From NCBI RefSeq assembly GCF_001435815.1, contig NZ_AZFV01000019.1, positions 1 to 62,287 on the forward strand: a stretch of DNA of 62,287 bases, written 5' to 3'. Origin of the DNA: Companilactobacillus nantensis DSM 16982. Its GTDB lineage: Bacteria; Bacillota; Bacilli; Lactobacillales; Lactobacillaceae. Positions 8,822-17,383 of the stretch are shown one piece after another. The first letter of the stretch is position 1. Each line of letters starts with the position of its first letter. The notes under the pieces were generated by a model, which was not told the DNA's origin, did not search any database, and saw only the letters and a list, made by a program, of their open reading frames with translations. A program made the translations under genes and the position numbers.

Positions 8822-10033
8822 TTAAACATTCTCCATTTCATTAGCAATTACTTTTTGCCAAGTTTTAGCCATCCTCGACATTGCCTCTTCAATCACTGCA
8901 TGCGAGGTTCCTAAATTTAATCTCAAGAAATCATCAGCATCTGAAACATAATCATCCCCAATACCAACGACTACGCCAGCATCTTCAGCCATAATTTTTG
9001 CAATTTCATGCATATCTAATTTAGCTTTAGAAACATCAATCCATGGAAGGTATGAGGAATCCATTTCCATCATTTTCCAACCTTCAAAGTATTTATCAAT
9101 GTAAGTCTTGGTGATTTCAAGATTATCCTTTATGTAAGTGGCACATTGATCCAACCATTCATCACATTCTTCATAAGCAGTGGTCATTGCTATTTGTCCA
9201 GGTACATTAGGTGAAGTAACTGAATTTTTTGTATATTGTTTTCTAAACTGGTTTCGTATGGTTTCATTAGGAATAATTGAATACGATAATTTCAACCCAC
9301 CTAGGTTGAATGCCTTGTTGGGAGAAGTAAACATAACTAAATTGTCCATATATTCACTATCCATTTCTAACGATGAAGTAAAAGTTCCTTCTATTATGTG
9401 TTCAGAGTGTACTTCATCACTGACAAATAAAACATGATATTTTTGGCATAGTTCAGCCATTTTTATAATTTCAGATTTACTCCATATTCGTCCAGAAGGA
9501 TTGTGTGGCGAACAAAAGAACGTTGCTTTCGGATGCTTTTCTTTCATATTACGTTCAACATTCACCCAATCAATCTCGTAACGATTATTATGCTTCAACA
9601 AAGGAACAGTAATCACTTGACGATTATTATGTTCAGCAGCATATGCAAACGGACCATAAATCGGCGTATTCAACAAAATACTATCATTTGCATCTAAGAA
9701 ACTTTGCACCAATATATGCATATTTGGTACTGTTCCATAACCTAATGTAATCCATTCCTTTTTAATCACTACGTTATGACGCTTCTTGTACCAATCAATA
9801 ACACTCTGATACCAGCGTTCCGTCGGATAAGTATAACCATATGCACCATTAATACTCATCTCTGATAATGCTGTTCTAATTTCCGGAGCAGCTTGAAAAT
9901 CCATATCGGCAATCCACAATGGTATGAAGTCCTTACGAACATTGGGAAATTTTGCTTTCACAATACTTTGATCCCATTTTCTAGCATTGTCGATTTGTCG
10001 ATTAGCAAGTGTGTCAAAATCATATTTCTTCAT
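8822..10033 (-). CDS. MalY/PatB-type cystathionine beta-lyase (PLP, fold type I)
   Basis: 403-residue PLP enzyme predicted to cleave C-S bonds of cysteine conjugates or cystathionine, giving thiol, ammonia and pyruvate via 2-aminoacrylate. Motifs: FIPLWIADMDF near 37, YGYTYPTE near 65, SPHNPSGRIW near 175, SDEVHSE near 205, and the PLP Lys240 in TSPNKAFNLGG. Start ATG 10033, 7 bp after GAGGGT. A terminator-like hairpin stands only 30 bp upstream with no room for a full promoter after it, so expression must depend on read-through from the PTS/peptidase operon or a promoter inside the hairpin. Could also act as an aminotransferase-like regulator as MalY does. Confidence 0.85.
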   Translation of the reverse strand: MKKYDFDTLANRQIDNARKWDQSIVKAKFPNVRKDFIPLWIADMDFQAAPEIRTALSEMSINGAYGYTYPTERWYQSVIDWYKKRHNVVIKKEWITLGYGTVPNMHILVQSFLDANDSILLNTPIYGPFAYAAEHNNRQVITVPLLKHNNRYEIDWVNVERNMKEKHPKATFFCSPHNPSGRIWSKSEIIKMAELCQKYHVLFVSDEVHSEHIIEGTFTSSLEMDSEYMDNLVMFTSPNKAFNLGGLKLSYSIIPNETIRNQFRKQYTKNSVTSPNVPGQIAMTTAYEECDEWLDQCATYIKDNLEITKTYIDKYFEGWKMMEMDSSYLPWIDVSKAKLDMHEIAKIMAEDAGVVVGIGDDYVSDADDFLRLNLGTSHAVIEEAMSRMAKTWQKVIANEMENV

Positions 10034-10062
10034 TAACAATACCCTCGCTTTACTAAACAAAA

Positions 10063-10096
10063 AGACTAGTTTGTATACCCAGATACACCTTAGTCT
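10063..10096 (-). terminator. Hairpin terminator or attenuator between Pro-dipeptidase and malY
   Basis: On the minus strand AGACTA...TAGTCT with an inner GTAT/ATAC pair, followed by TTTTTGTTT. It ends about 30 bp before the malY start codon. Either a leaky intra-operon terminator or a regulated attenuator. Confidence 0.75.
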
Positions 10097-10119
10097 CTTG
10101 TTTAGAATTTTCTTATTTA

Positions 10120-11184
10120 TTAATTTCCAACGACCAATAATTCATGGGTAGTTTTTGTTAAACTGACTGGTTTATCAGCAGTTACTAAAATGTCATCTTC
10201 AATTCTTATTCCACCGATTCCAGGTAAATAAATTCCCGGTTCACAAGTTCCAATCATTCCTGGTTTTAAGACATCTTCTGACGTAGCATTCATCAATGGT
10301 CTTTCACCACCACCAATTCCTAATCCATGTCCTAGTCCATGTGTAAAGTACTCGCCATAACCAGCTTGTGCTATTTTTTCTGAGGCATATTGGTGAATTT
10401 CTTTACCCATTCTTTCAGGAACAAATTGTTGAATTGTTGATTGTTGAATTGGTAACAAAGTTTCATAAAGATTTTTGAATTGATCAGTCATTTCTCCCAC
10501 ACTAACTGTCCGTGTCATATCGGATTGATAACCGTCCTTAACAATCCCAAAATCTAATAATAAGAAATCTCCATTTTGAATAATTCGATCACTTGCGCGT
10601 CCATGTGGCATTGCTGTTCTAGGCCCCGATGATATTACCGGATCAAATGAAACTCCTTCTGCACCAAAGTCATAAACTAACTTGAAAACTTCACCAACTA
10701 CTTGTTTCTCTGTCATACCCACATTGATATGTTTTAATAATTCTAAAAATATCTTGTCAGTTATCGAACAAGCATTTTGAACCAGTTGAATCTCATCATC
10801 ATCTTTTAATGATCGAATCAACGGAATCGAATCATTTAATGGACTTACATCACATAATTGTTCAATCGAATGATATTGCGCATATGGTAGTTCTGTTTCT
10901 ATCGCAACATTTTTAATATTATTATCTTTCAACCACTGCAATACTCCGCAAAAAACTCCACCTTGCATTGTAACGATGTTATTGTAGCGGTCAGCATATG
11001 GTTCAGCTGCAATTGCATATCTGCCGTCCATAATTTGATAATTAGCATTTTTACTTAAAACTATCCAAACTCCACTACCAGTTAGCGCATCAAGATAAAT
11101 CTTAGTGGCTTTTTGATTTATTATGATTGCATCTACATTTAATTCATCTAATAATTTACGAACTTTATCCACTTTTTTCATCAT
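10120..11184 (-). CDS. pepQ: M24 aminopeptidase P / Xaa-Pro dipeptidase
   Basis: Cytoplasmic metallopeptidase, 354 residues, removing residues next to proline. N-terminal creatinase domain (1-125), then a pita-bread catalytic domain with the metal ligands visible as LLLDFG, QSDMTRT, HGLGHGLG, CEPGIY and RIEDD. AGGAG precedes the ATG 3-8 bp away, overlapping the EIIC stop region, so it is co-translated with the PTS genes. Whether it is a dipeptidase (PepQ) or aminopeptidase P cannot be settled by length alone. Confidence 0.88.
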   Translation of the reverse strand: MMKKVDKVRKLLDELNVDAIIINQKATKIYLDALTGSGVWIVLSKNANYQIMDGRYAIAAEPYADRYNNIVTMQGGVFCGVLQWLKDNNIKNVAIETELPYAQYHSIEQLCDVSPLNDSIPLIRSLKDDDEIQLVQNACSITDKIFLELLKHINVGMTEKQVVGEVFKLVYDFGAEGVSFDPVISSGPRTAMPHGRASDRIIQNGDFLLLDFGIVKDGYQSDMTRTVSVGEMTDQFKNLYETLLPIQQSTIQQFVPERMGKEIHQYASEKIAQAGYGEYFTHGLGHGLGIGGGERPLMNATSEDVLKPGMIGTCEPGIYLPGIGGIRIEDDILVTADKPVSLTKTTHELLVVGN

Positions 11185-11189
11185 ATCTC

Positions 11190-12521
11190 CTAGAAATCAA
11201 GATCCATGTCGTCTAGTAAATCTTCATCAGCTAGTGCGCCATCTTTCTTATCAGCTCTATTTTGTTCTTCTCTCAATTGATTCTTTTCAAGAACTTTAAA
11301 GAATGGAAGATATACAAGCACTGCTAATACAACTTGTAGAGCATTAACAAGGATTGAACGCCAATCGCCAGCCGTTAGGAATCCTTCAAAGAAGGCACCA
11401 ACATAAGGCGGAGTGAAGACTGGTTTACTTAGCCATCCTAATTTCATGAACATGTATGGTAATTGTCCAACAATATTTCCACCTAAAATAAATGGAATCA
11501 TCATAACTGGATTCAAAATAACTGGTAGGCCGAAGAGAATTGGCTCATTAATACCGAACAGACACGGTACCAATGATAATTTACCAATTTTACGATACTG
11601 TTCACTCTTAGAGAACATTGCTAAGATAACAACACCTATGGAAATACCAGCTCCGGTAAATCCAAAGTAAACGCTTACTGAACCAGGAGCGTAAAAGTGA
11701 GGAATTGCTTGTCCTGCACGAAGTGCTTCAACATTTTCAGCAAAGAATTGATACATAATTGGTGACGTAATACCACTCAATACTGATGGGTGAATTCCGA
11801 AGAAGAACAATGTTAATTGTAAAATACCTAGTAGCCAAACAGTTGTTAAACTATCCATACTACCAACTAGCGGTCCAATAACAATCGAAAGCATATCTGG
11901 TGGCAATGTGCCTGTTAAACCTAAGCATAAGCCACGGATAATAATGAATGTTCCACCAACAATTAGAGCTGTCGGAATAATTTCAAATGAGCTAGATACG
12001 AAATCTGGAACTCCTTCTGGCATTTTAATCGACAAATGATGATTTTGACACCAACGATATAATTCAACTGTCAGCAATCCAACAATGATGGCAACGAATA
12101 AACCTTTTGCACCGAAATTAGATAAATCTGGAACACCTTTTTTATCATATTGAATCGTCAACATTACAAAGGCAAACGTCGACATCCCAATACAACCTGG
12201 AGCATACAATCCATAATAATGTCCCAATCCATATGAAATAGTCATTACAGCATATAGCGATAAGAAACCTAATGATAGAGTTACTGGTAAATCTAGTAGT
12301 GAGGCATTGTTAATAATGAATTGGCTTACGAAATTATTTTTACCTATCATATTTGGCAATGCGGGTAAAATAGCAAAGATACTACCTAAAATTGTAAATG
12401 GTGTAAGTCCCATCATACCTGACTTAACTGCTTTTAGATGTTGGTTGTTATCTACTTTTTCAGCAACAGGCATGAAATATTTGTCCATAAAGGCTTGGAA
12501 TCTCTCAAACATGCTATTCAT
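11190..12521 (-). CDS. PTS lactose/cellobiose-family EIIC
   Basis: 443-residue membrane transporter with about ten helices. The GINEPILFG motif near 325 and the PPYVGAFFEGF segment identify the Lac/Cel (glucose superfamily) EIIC type. The C-terminal tail is acidic and ends DDMDLDF. ATG 12521 follows AAGGAG of the EIIB end by 11 bp; a second Met (MFERFQ) three codons in is an alternative. Substrate unknown; the surrounding peptidases argue for something other than plain cellobiose. Confidence 0.93.
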   Translation of the reverse strand: MNSMFERFQAFMDKYFMPVAEKVDNNQHLKAVKSGMMGLTPFTILGSIFAILPALPNMIGKNNFVSQFIINNASLLDLPVTLSLGFLSLYAVMTISYGLGHYYGLYAPGCIGMSTFAFVMLTIQYDKKGVPDLSNFGAKGLFVAIIVGLLTVELYRWCQNHHLSIKMPEGVPDFVSSSFEIIPTALIVGGTFIIIRGLCLGLTGTLPPDMLSIVIGPLVGSMDSLTTVWLLGILQLTLFFFGIHPSVLSGITSPIMYQFFAENVEALRAGQAIPHFYAPGSVSVYFGFTGAGISIGVVILAMFSKSEQYRKIGKLSLVPCLFGINEPILFGLPVILNPVMMIPFILGGNIVGQLPYMFMKLGWLSKPVFTPPYVGAFFEGFLTAGDWRSILVNALQVVLAVLVYLPFFKVLEKNQLREEQNRADKKDGALADEDLLDDMDLDF

Positions 12522-12527
12522 ATTTCA

Positions 12528-12863
12528 TTACTCCTTTGCTTTTTGTGCTTTTTTGTGTGCGATAAGTGCCATTTTTAATGCAGTAGCGCCGTCCATCTTT
12601 CCATAAGTATCTTTATCCATAATTGCATAAGGAACACCTTTAGGTGTCAAAATCGAGCTAATATATTCTTCACGATGAGCAATTTGAGGTCCAATCAAAA
12701 CAGCATCGATTTCCCCTTCTTCATCTGCTAAAAGATCAGCCGAAATTGCTTCTAATTCAAAATCTTCAATATTTAATTTTTTACTTTCACGAATTACATC
12801 TTTCATCTTTTCCATCATCATGGTTGTAGAAAAACCACCAGCACAACATAATACGATTCTCAT
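12528..12863 (-). CDS. PTS lactose/cellobiose-family EIIB
   Basis: 111 residues; the phosphorylated Cys7 lies in VLCCAGGFSTTMM (Cys6/Cys7 pair), the IGPQIAHR loop follows near 58. AAGGGGG ribosome site. Its stop is 6 bp before EIIC, so the two are coupled. Accepts phosphate from the EIIA encoded two genes upstream. Confidence 0.92.
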   Translation of the reverse strand: MRIVLCCAGGFSTTMMMEKMKDVIRESKKLNIEDFELEAISADLLADEEGEIDAVLIGPQIAHREEYISSILTPKGVPYAIMDKDTYGKMDGATALKMALIAHKKAQKAKE

Positions 12864-12890
12864 TTTTGTTACCCCCTTATAATTAGGTAA

Positions 12891-13937
12891 TTAGAATTTG
12901 TATAAATCATCTGTAACTGTTTTTGTAACTTGTGGAAGAATCTTAGTATATAGTTCAGCAATATGAGCAACATCATTCACATCAACAATTGAAGCGGCAC
13001 AATGTCCATAGCGGCATGGTAAGCAAGTAGTAACAGTTGCTTTACCTTCATGAACTTTATGGGCTTCCCCACTGTCAGTCCCACCACTATTAAACATGTC
13101 ATATTGCAATGGCAAATCATTCTTTACAGCCGTATCTCTAACTAAAGTAACTAGTTTTTTATTAGGAGCCATTGTCCGGTCAAAGAAAGTTAGCATTGGG
13201 CCCTTACCAATTTGACGATTATTAGTATTGTCATTTCTAAATTGGTCAGGATATGTTGCAACATCAATTGTGAAATAAACATCTGGATCAATCATTTGGG
13301 CAGAAGTTTTAGCTCCTCTTAACCCAACTTCTTCGCCATAAGTGCCAACGTAATAAATGTCATTTTCATGTTCAATATTTTGCATTGCTTTAGCGATTTC
13401 AACTAATGCAAAGCAACCATAACGGTCATCCATTGCCTTACCCATATAAGTATCAGGCAAGTTTGTAGACTCAAATTCAGTACCAAAAGAAAGCATATCG
13501 CCAACATTTATTCCTAAATCAAGTACTTCTTGTTTTGTCTTGGCACCAATGTCAAAGTACATTTGTGAACCAGCAGTTTTATCATACTTACCGGCCACCA
13601 TACCGTTAAGTTTTTTGCCGTCACCGGTTGTTAAACGTAATCTTTGGAAATCTAATGTATCAGTTTTTACACCACCGACAACGATTAGCATGACCAAACC
13701 ACCATCAGTGATACTTCTTACCATAAATCCAACCTCATCCATGTGTGCTGCAATGACTACTTTAGGTCCATTACCAGTTCCTTTTTGAACACAGATCATA
13801 CTACCTAACCCGTCATACATGGTTTCATCACAATATATTGCTAAGGTGTCTCTTAAAATATCTCTAACTTCTCCTTCACAGGAAACAATTCCATCAGCAT
13901 TGGATAATCTTTCAAGTACTTTAACATCAACATCCAT
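12891..13937 (-). CDS. M42-family aminopeptidase (FrvX/YsdC type)
   Basis: Cytoplasmic co-catalytic metallopeptidase, 348 residues, probably of the tetrahedral 12-mer type. Ligands seen: His65 in AAHMDEVG, Asp near 180 in KAMDDRYG, catalytic and metal Glu in TYGEEVGLRG, Asp in TIDVA, His in GHCAAS. FrvX-like peptidases are known inside PTS operons (frv of E. coli). Lies between EIIA and EIIB genes; GAAGGT ribosome site. The real substrate is not known: glutamyl/aspartyl or glycated peptides are possibilities. Confidence 0.9.
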   Translation of the reverse strand: MDVDVKVLERLSNADGIVSCEGEVRDILRDTLAIYCDETMYDGLGSMICVQKGTGNGPKVVIAAHMDEVGFMVRSITDGGLVMLIVVGGVKTDTLDFQRLRLTTGDGKKLNGMVAGKYDKTAGSQMYFDIGAKTKQEVLDLGINVGDMLSFGTEFESTNLPDTYMGKAMDDRYGCFALVEIAKAMQNIEHENDIYYVGTYGEEVGLRGAKTSAQMIDPDVYFTIDVATYPDQFRNDNTNNRQIGKGPMLTFFDRTMAPNKKLVTLVRDTAVKNDLPLQYDMFNSGGTDSGEAHKVHEGKATVTTCLPCRYGHCAASIVDVNDVAHIAELYTKILPQVTKTVTDDLYKF

Positions 13938-13959
13938 TATGGTTTTACCTTCTTTTTAT

Positions 13960-14274
13960 TTATTCAGCTTGTTTGTCTCTTAACATTCCAATCATTTCTT
14001 CAATTAAGTCTCTAGCTAATAAACTCGTCATTAAGTGATCTTGAGCGTGAACCATCAGCAATCCCACTGGAGTTTTATTGCCTCTAGCTTCTTCAGTCAA
14101 CATATCCGTTTGCAGGTTATGGACTTGAGCACTCGTTTTTCTAGCTTCTTCCATTTTGGCATCTGCACCGTCAAAGTTACCTTCTCTAGCCATTCTTAGG
14201 GCTTCAAATGCCTGTGCTCTACTGTCTCCAGATATCGAAATAATTTGGAAAACTTTCATTTCTGTTTCGTCCAT
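13960..14274 (-). CDS. PTS lactose/cellobiose-family EIIA
   Basis: 104-residue helical trimeric EIIA. Phospho-acceptor His76 and metal-binding Asp79 are in MVHAQDHLM. GAGGAG ribosome site overlaps the stop of the regulator gene (4-bp gap to ATG). Passes phosphate from HPr to the Cys of EIIB. Confidence 0.93.
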   Translation of the reverse strand: MDETEMKVFQIISISGDSRAQAFEALRMAREGNFDGADAKMEEARKTSAQVHNLQTDMLTEEARGNKTPVGLLMVHAQDHLMTSLLARDLIEEMIGMLRDKQAE

Positions 14275-14278
14275 AATG

Positions 14279-16201
14279 TCAGCTCCTCTTAATTGCCGTA
14301 GTAATTTTATAAATAAATTCCTTATAATTTTTAACTCGAATGATTGAATTTCTTAAATCTGAATCTTTCATTAATTCAATCATCATGCGACTGATTTCTT
14401 GATGCAGTGTCAAATGACCTTGTCCGATATTTATTAAGAAAATAATTTGTACCTTTTTATTTTGATATTCAATTGGTTCTTTCAAAATCGTTACGTCGAT
14501 TATTTCCTGATTGGCAACATTGGTCATCGGGTGCGGTCCCGCAATACCAGCATCATAAACAGTACTGATTTTTAGTTCACGTTCGAAAACACTATCTTTA
14601 TATCCAATCTTTGCCTGGCCATTTTGTTCCAGCTTTAAGCCTCGCTTTTTCAATATATCGAGATAATCTGTTTCAAAAGATAAATTGAAATTAGTTGAAG
14701 AAAACAATCTCAAAACAGACTGTGTTTCATCAACAAATCGGTAAGGATTCTCATTCAATAATCTAACCGACTTTTCAACTTTATTAAGATTGTCGTTCGA
14801 TAAAATCGGATCTATTTGAATAATTGGTATATCAAATGTATCGTCTGGTATACAAATGGTAGAAATAACTAGGTCATCTTTTTTATCAACTTTATTAACT
14901 TGATTCATCGATATTGTTTTAATTTTTGCCTTAGGAAATAATCTAGAAATTCCTGTCTCCAATAAGTATCCTGCACCACGGCCATCTTGGGTTAAAACGA
15001 CAATATCTTGATAATTCTCCATTTCCATTAACTTCTGTCGTTCCAAACTTGCTGCAAAATAGATAGCAACATACCCTAATTCATCCTTACTCAATTTGTA
15101 AGTTAAATCTTTATTGAGGTAATTCATAAAGTCCAATGAAGCATTAATAACATTGGCATATTTAACATAAACATCATCAATTAGAGGATTTGTTAATTGA
15201 TGATTGGTTGACAATCTTTTAAACAGCGTTGCAACATGAATCAAAAGAAAATCCTGCAGTTCCTTATCAGCTCTAAATTCGGTTCGATATGTTTCATCAA
15301 CAGTTTTTAAAGCCTGGTCTATCATCTTTTTTAAATGAGCTTCTTCTTCAACTTCAACATATGATAATTTACCAATCATCTGCGTTTTTAAATAAGTGAT
15401 TTCAAAATCAGGTATTTCTAAGTTATAGGTATTTTCAATATAATTCACGATGTCCCTGACAAGTGCCTCCGCTTTAACATCTCCTTTTAAATTGATGTCA
15501 TAATCGGAAATACTAATATAATTCTTTTTCAACAATCTAAAAATCAACAGTCGAACGTGTTCAATTACGTTTTTTAAAAGCAAATCGTTGATGACAAGAT
15601 TATTTTTTTCCAAACTAGTTTGAATAACTTTCCGAAGCTCGTCCTCTTTAATCATCTGCGTAAACGTTGTGTATTCTGGAGTCATGACTGGAGCCGAAAG
15701 TTGCATTCTGAAAAGATCAATGATTGCTTGACGTTTATTACTTTCTTTACCCTGAACATAAATTCCGTAGTGGGGCTTTCCGACTATCTGTAACTTTTTT
15801 TCCTTGAAAAATTGATTAGCTCTTTTTAAATCATCTTTAACTGTTGAAACACTGACATGAAATTTTTGCGATAAATCTTTTAGCGTTATAAAATCTCCAG
15901 CTAATAATAAAATGATTTCTAAATTGAGTATTCTTTGGCGGATGTCAGTTAACGATGCATTGCTGTTCGTTATTTGATGTAAATATTTTGTAAACTTCTC
16001 TTGATCAGTAACTTGTAATAAATAGCCCTTTTTACGAACAGTTTTTATTTCGTAACCGTTGCATTTTCCAATCGCATTCAAATCTTTAATATCCGATGAT
16101 ATTGTTCGATCACTAACATTCAATCTTTGGCACAGATCATGTCGAGAAATTGGATTTGGTATACTTGTTCTCAATAATTCAAGAAGATTACCATATCTCA
16201 T
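14279..16201 (-). CDS. PRD-containing PTS transcriptional activator (LicR/ManR type)
   Basis: 640-residue regulator of the downstream PTS operon. Order of domains: HTH at 1-60 (ISRHDLCQRLNVSDRTISSD), Mga-like HTH near 70-140 (LSQKFHVSVSTVKDDL), two PRDs at about 170-390, EIIB-like domain near 400-480, EIIA-fructose-like domain at about 500-640 with phospho-His in IAGPHPMTN. The EIIB-like domain reads VLTQDGRGAGYLL where active LicR-type domains have Cys, so that phosphorylation step looks lost. Start ATG 16201 after AAGGAGG; the GTG at 16243 has no ribosome site. First gene of the operon. Confidence 0.9.
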   Translation of the reverse strand: MRYGNLLELLRTSIPNPISRHDLCQRLNVSDRTISSDIKDLNAIGKCNGYEIKTVRKKGYLLQVTDQEKFTKYLHQITNSNASLTDIRQRILNLEIILLLAGDFITLKDLSQKFHVSVSTVKDDLKRANQFFKEKKLQIVGKPHYGIYVQGKESNKRQAIIDLFRMQLSAPVMTPEYTTFTQMIKEDELRKVIQTSLEKNNLVINDLLLKNVIEHVRLLIFRLLKKNYISISDYDINLKGDVKAEALVRDIVNYIENTYNLEIPDFEITYLKTQMIGKLSYVEVEEEAHLKKMIDQALKTVDETYRTEFRADKELQDFLLIHVATLFKRLSTNHQLTNPLIDDVYVKYANVINASLDFMNYLNKDLTYKLSKDELGYVAIYFAASLERQKLMEMENYQDIVVLTQDGRGAGYLLETGISRLFPKAKIKTISMNQVNKVDKKDDLVISTICIPDDTFDIPIIQIDPILSNDNLNKVEKSVRLLNENPYRFVDETQSVLRLFSSTNFNLSFETDYLDILKKRGLKLEQNGQAKIGYKDSVFERELKISTVYDAGIAGPHPMTNVANQEIIDVTILKEPIEYQNKKVQIIFLINIGQGHLTLHQEISRMMIELMKDSDLRNSIIRVKNYKEFIYKITTAIKRS

Positions 16202-16226
16202 CTTTTTATCCTCCTTTACAATCCAA

Positions 16227-16255
16227 ATTGTATTCGCTTTCACATGCTATTAAAA
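16227..16255 (-). promoter_or_regulatory. Promoter of the PTS/peptidase operon with cre-like site
   Basis: Minus strand: -10 TACAAT (16232-16227), weak -35 TTTTAA 17 bp upstream. TGAAAGCGAATACA (16242-16229) matches the cre consensus at 13 of 14 positions, with the same single deviation and the same fusion to a TACAAT -10 as the site before the GntR gene. Confidence 0.55.
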
Positions 16256-16298
16256 CATCAACTTTTGCAAACTAAATTTGAAATATCTGGCTCATTCA

Positions 16299-16328
16299 AA
16301 AAAAGAGCCATACCAGACGGTATGACCC
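16299..16328 (-). terminator. Terminator of the first dehydrogenase gene
   Basis: GGGTCATACC / GGTATGGCTC stem with 4-nt loop, followed by seven T on the minus strand, 5 bp after the stop codon. Confidence 0.88.
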
Positions 16329-16332
16329 TTTA

Positions 16333-17256
16333 TTATTTATATTCCTCAGGCAATTTACTCTTAATATAATCAGCTGAGTATTGCAATTTATCTAATTCCT
16401 CTTGAGGCAAATCCAATTGAATTTGTTGAACAATACCATCACGTCCAACAATTGCTGGATATGACAAGTAAACTCCATATTCTTCACGGAAATTGGAAAC
16501 TGGTAGCTCAATGTAGGCATCATTTAAAATTGCCATTGTTAAGTGAACGGCAGCTGTCGAAATACCATAATTAGTATATTTCTTTCCACTAAACACTGTG
16601 AATCCACCCATGCGGATATCTTCATTCAGTTTATCGAGATCCAAACCGTCTTTTTTAGCCAACTCATCAATTGATTTATCCAAAACTTTAACTGTTGACC
16701 AAGCTGTAAATTGTGAATTACCATGTTCACCCAAGTTATAACCTTGAACGGAACGTGGATCGACATTCAAAGCAGCACCCACAGCTCGCTTCATTCTAGC
16801 TGAATCCAACAGTGTTCCAGTCCCCATAACATGTGCTTTAGGCAAATCGGTAATCTTTTGATAAATTGAAACCATTACGTCATTAGGATTACTAATAACA
16901 ACAATTTTCCCATCAAACTTAGTTGCTTTAATCTTAGTGGCAACATCAATGACAGCCTTACTTGTGAAATCTAACTCCGCAAAACGATCTGGTTCCACAC
17001 GATCCTGCAATTTAATATCACCAACTGCTGAAATAATTACATCAGTATCGTCTAACTGAGAGTAATCATTAACGAAAATATTAGTATGGAATGGCAAGTT
17101 AGCCATGGCATCTTCAAAGTCCAACGCATCAGACTTAACCTTTTTTTCATTAATATCAATCATCACTAAATCGTCCACAAAACCACTGCTAACAATATAA
17201 TGCGCACATGCGGCTCCGACATTACCCGTTCCAATAACTGCTACTTTTCTTGTCAT
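16333..17256 (-). CDS. L-2-hydroxyisocaproate dehydrogenase-like (LDH/MDH family), copy 1
   Basis: NAD-dependent reduction of 2-oxoacids to L-2-hydroxyacids, 307 residues. Rossmann start [17 protein letters not shown], Asp35-type NAD selector in [19 protein letters not shown] substrate Arg, catalytic His in [11 protein letters not shown]. The [11 protein letters not shown] and [19 protein letters not shown] stretches match L-HicDH of Weissella confusa from memory better than classical L-LDH. AGAGGGAG ribosome site. Monocistronic, with TATAAT at 17300-17295. The second copy lies immediately upstream; the main difference is in the substrate loop (AVGDIKLQD here). Confidence 0.85.
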   Translation of the reverse strand: MTRKVAVIGTGNVGAACAHYIVSSGFVDDLVMIDINEKKVKSDALDFEDAMANLPFHTNIFVNDYSQLDDTDVIISAVGDIKLQDRVEPDRFAELDFTSKAVIDVATKIKATKFDGKIVVISNPNDVMVSIYQKITDLPKAHVMGTGTLLDSARMKRAVGAALNVDPRSVQGYNLGEHGNSQFTAWSTVKVLDKSIDELAKKDGLDLDKLNEDIRMGGFTVFSGKKYTNYGISTAAVHLTMAILNDAYIELPVSNFREEYGVYLSYPAIVGRDGIVQQIQLDLPQEELDKLQYSADYIKSKLPEEYK

Positions 17257-17294
17257 ATAATCTCCCTCTCAGTTCAAAATAAGTTGTAGTTGCC

Positions 17295-17300
17295 ATTATA
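17295..17300 (-). promoter_or_regulatory. -10 element of dehydrogenase copy 1
   Basis: Perfect TATAAT on the minus strand in an AT-rich spacer after the copy 2 terminator, about 40 bp before the start codon. No clear -35. Confidence 0.5.
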
Positions 17301-17342
17301 CTCTAATATCATTAAAAAATAATTAATAATTTAATTTTTTCG

Positions 17343-17379
17343 AAAAAAAGCGGCATCTCCCTTGGAAAATGTCGTTTTT
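17343..17379 (-). terminator. Terminator of dehydrogenase copy 2
   Basis: AAAACGACAT / ATGCCGCTTTT stem (one G-U, one bulge-free 12-nt loop) followed by a run of T on the minus strand. Confidence 0.82.
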
Positions 17380-17383
17380 ATTA

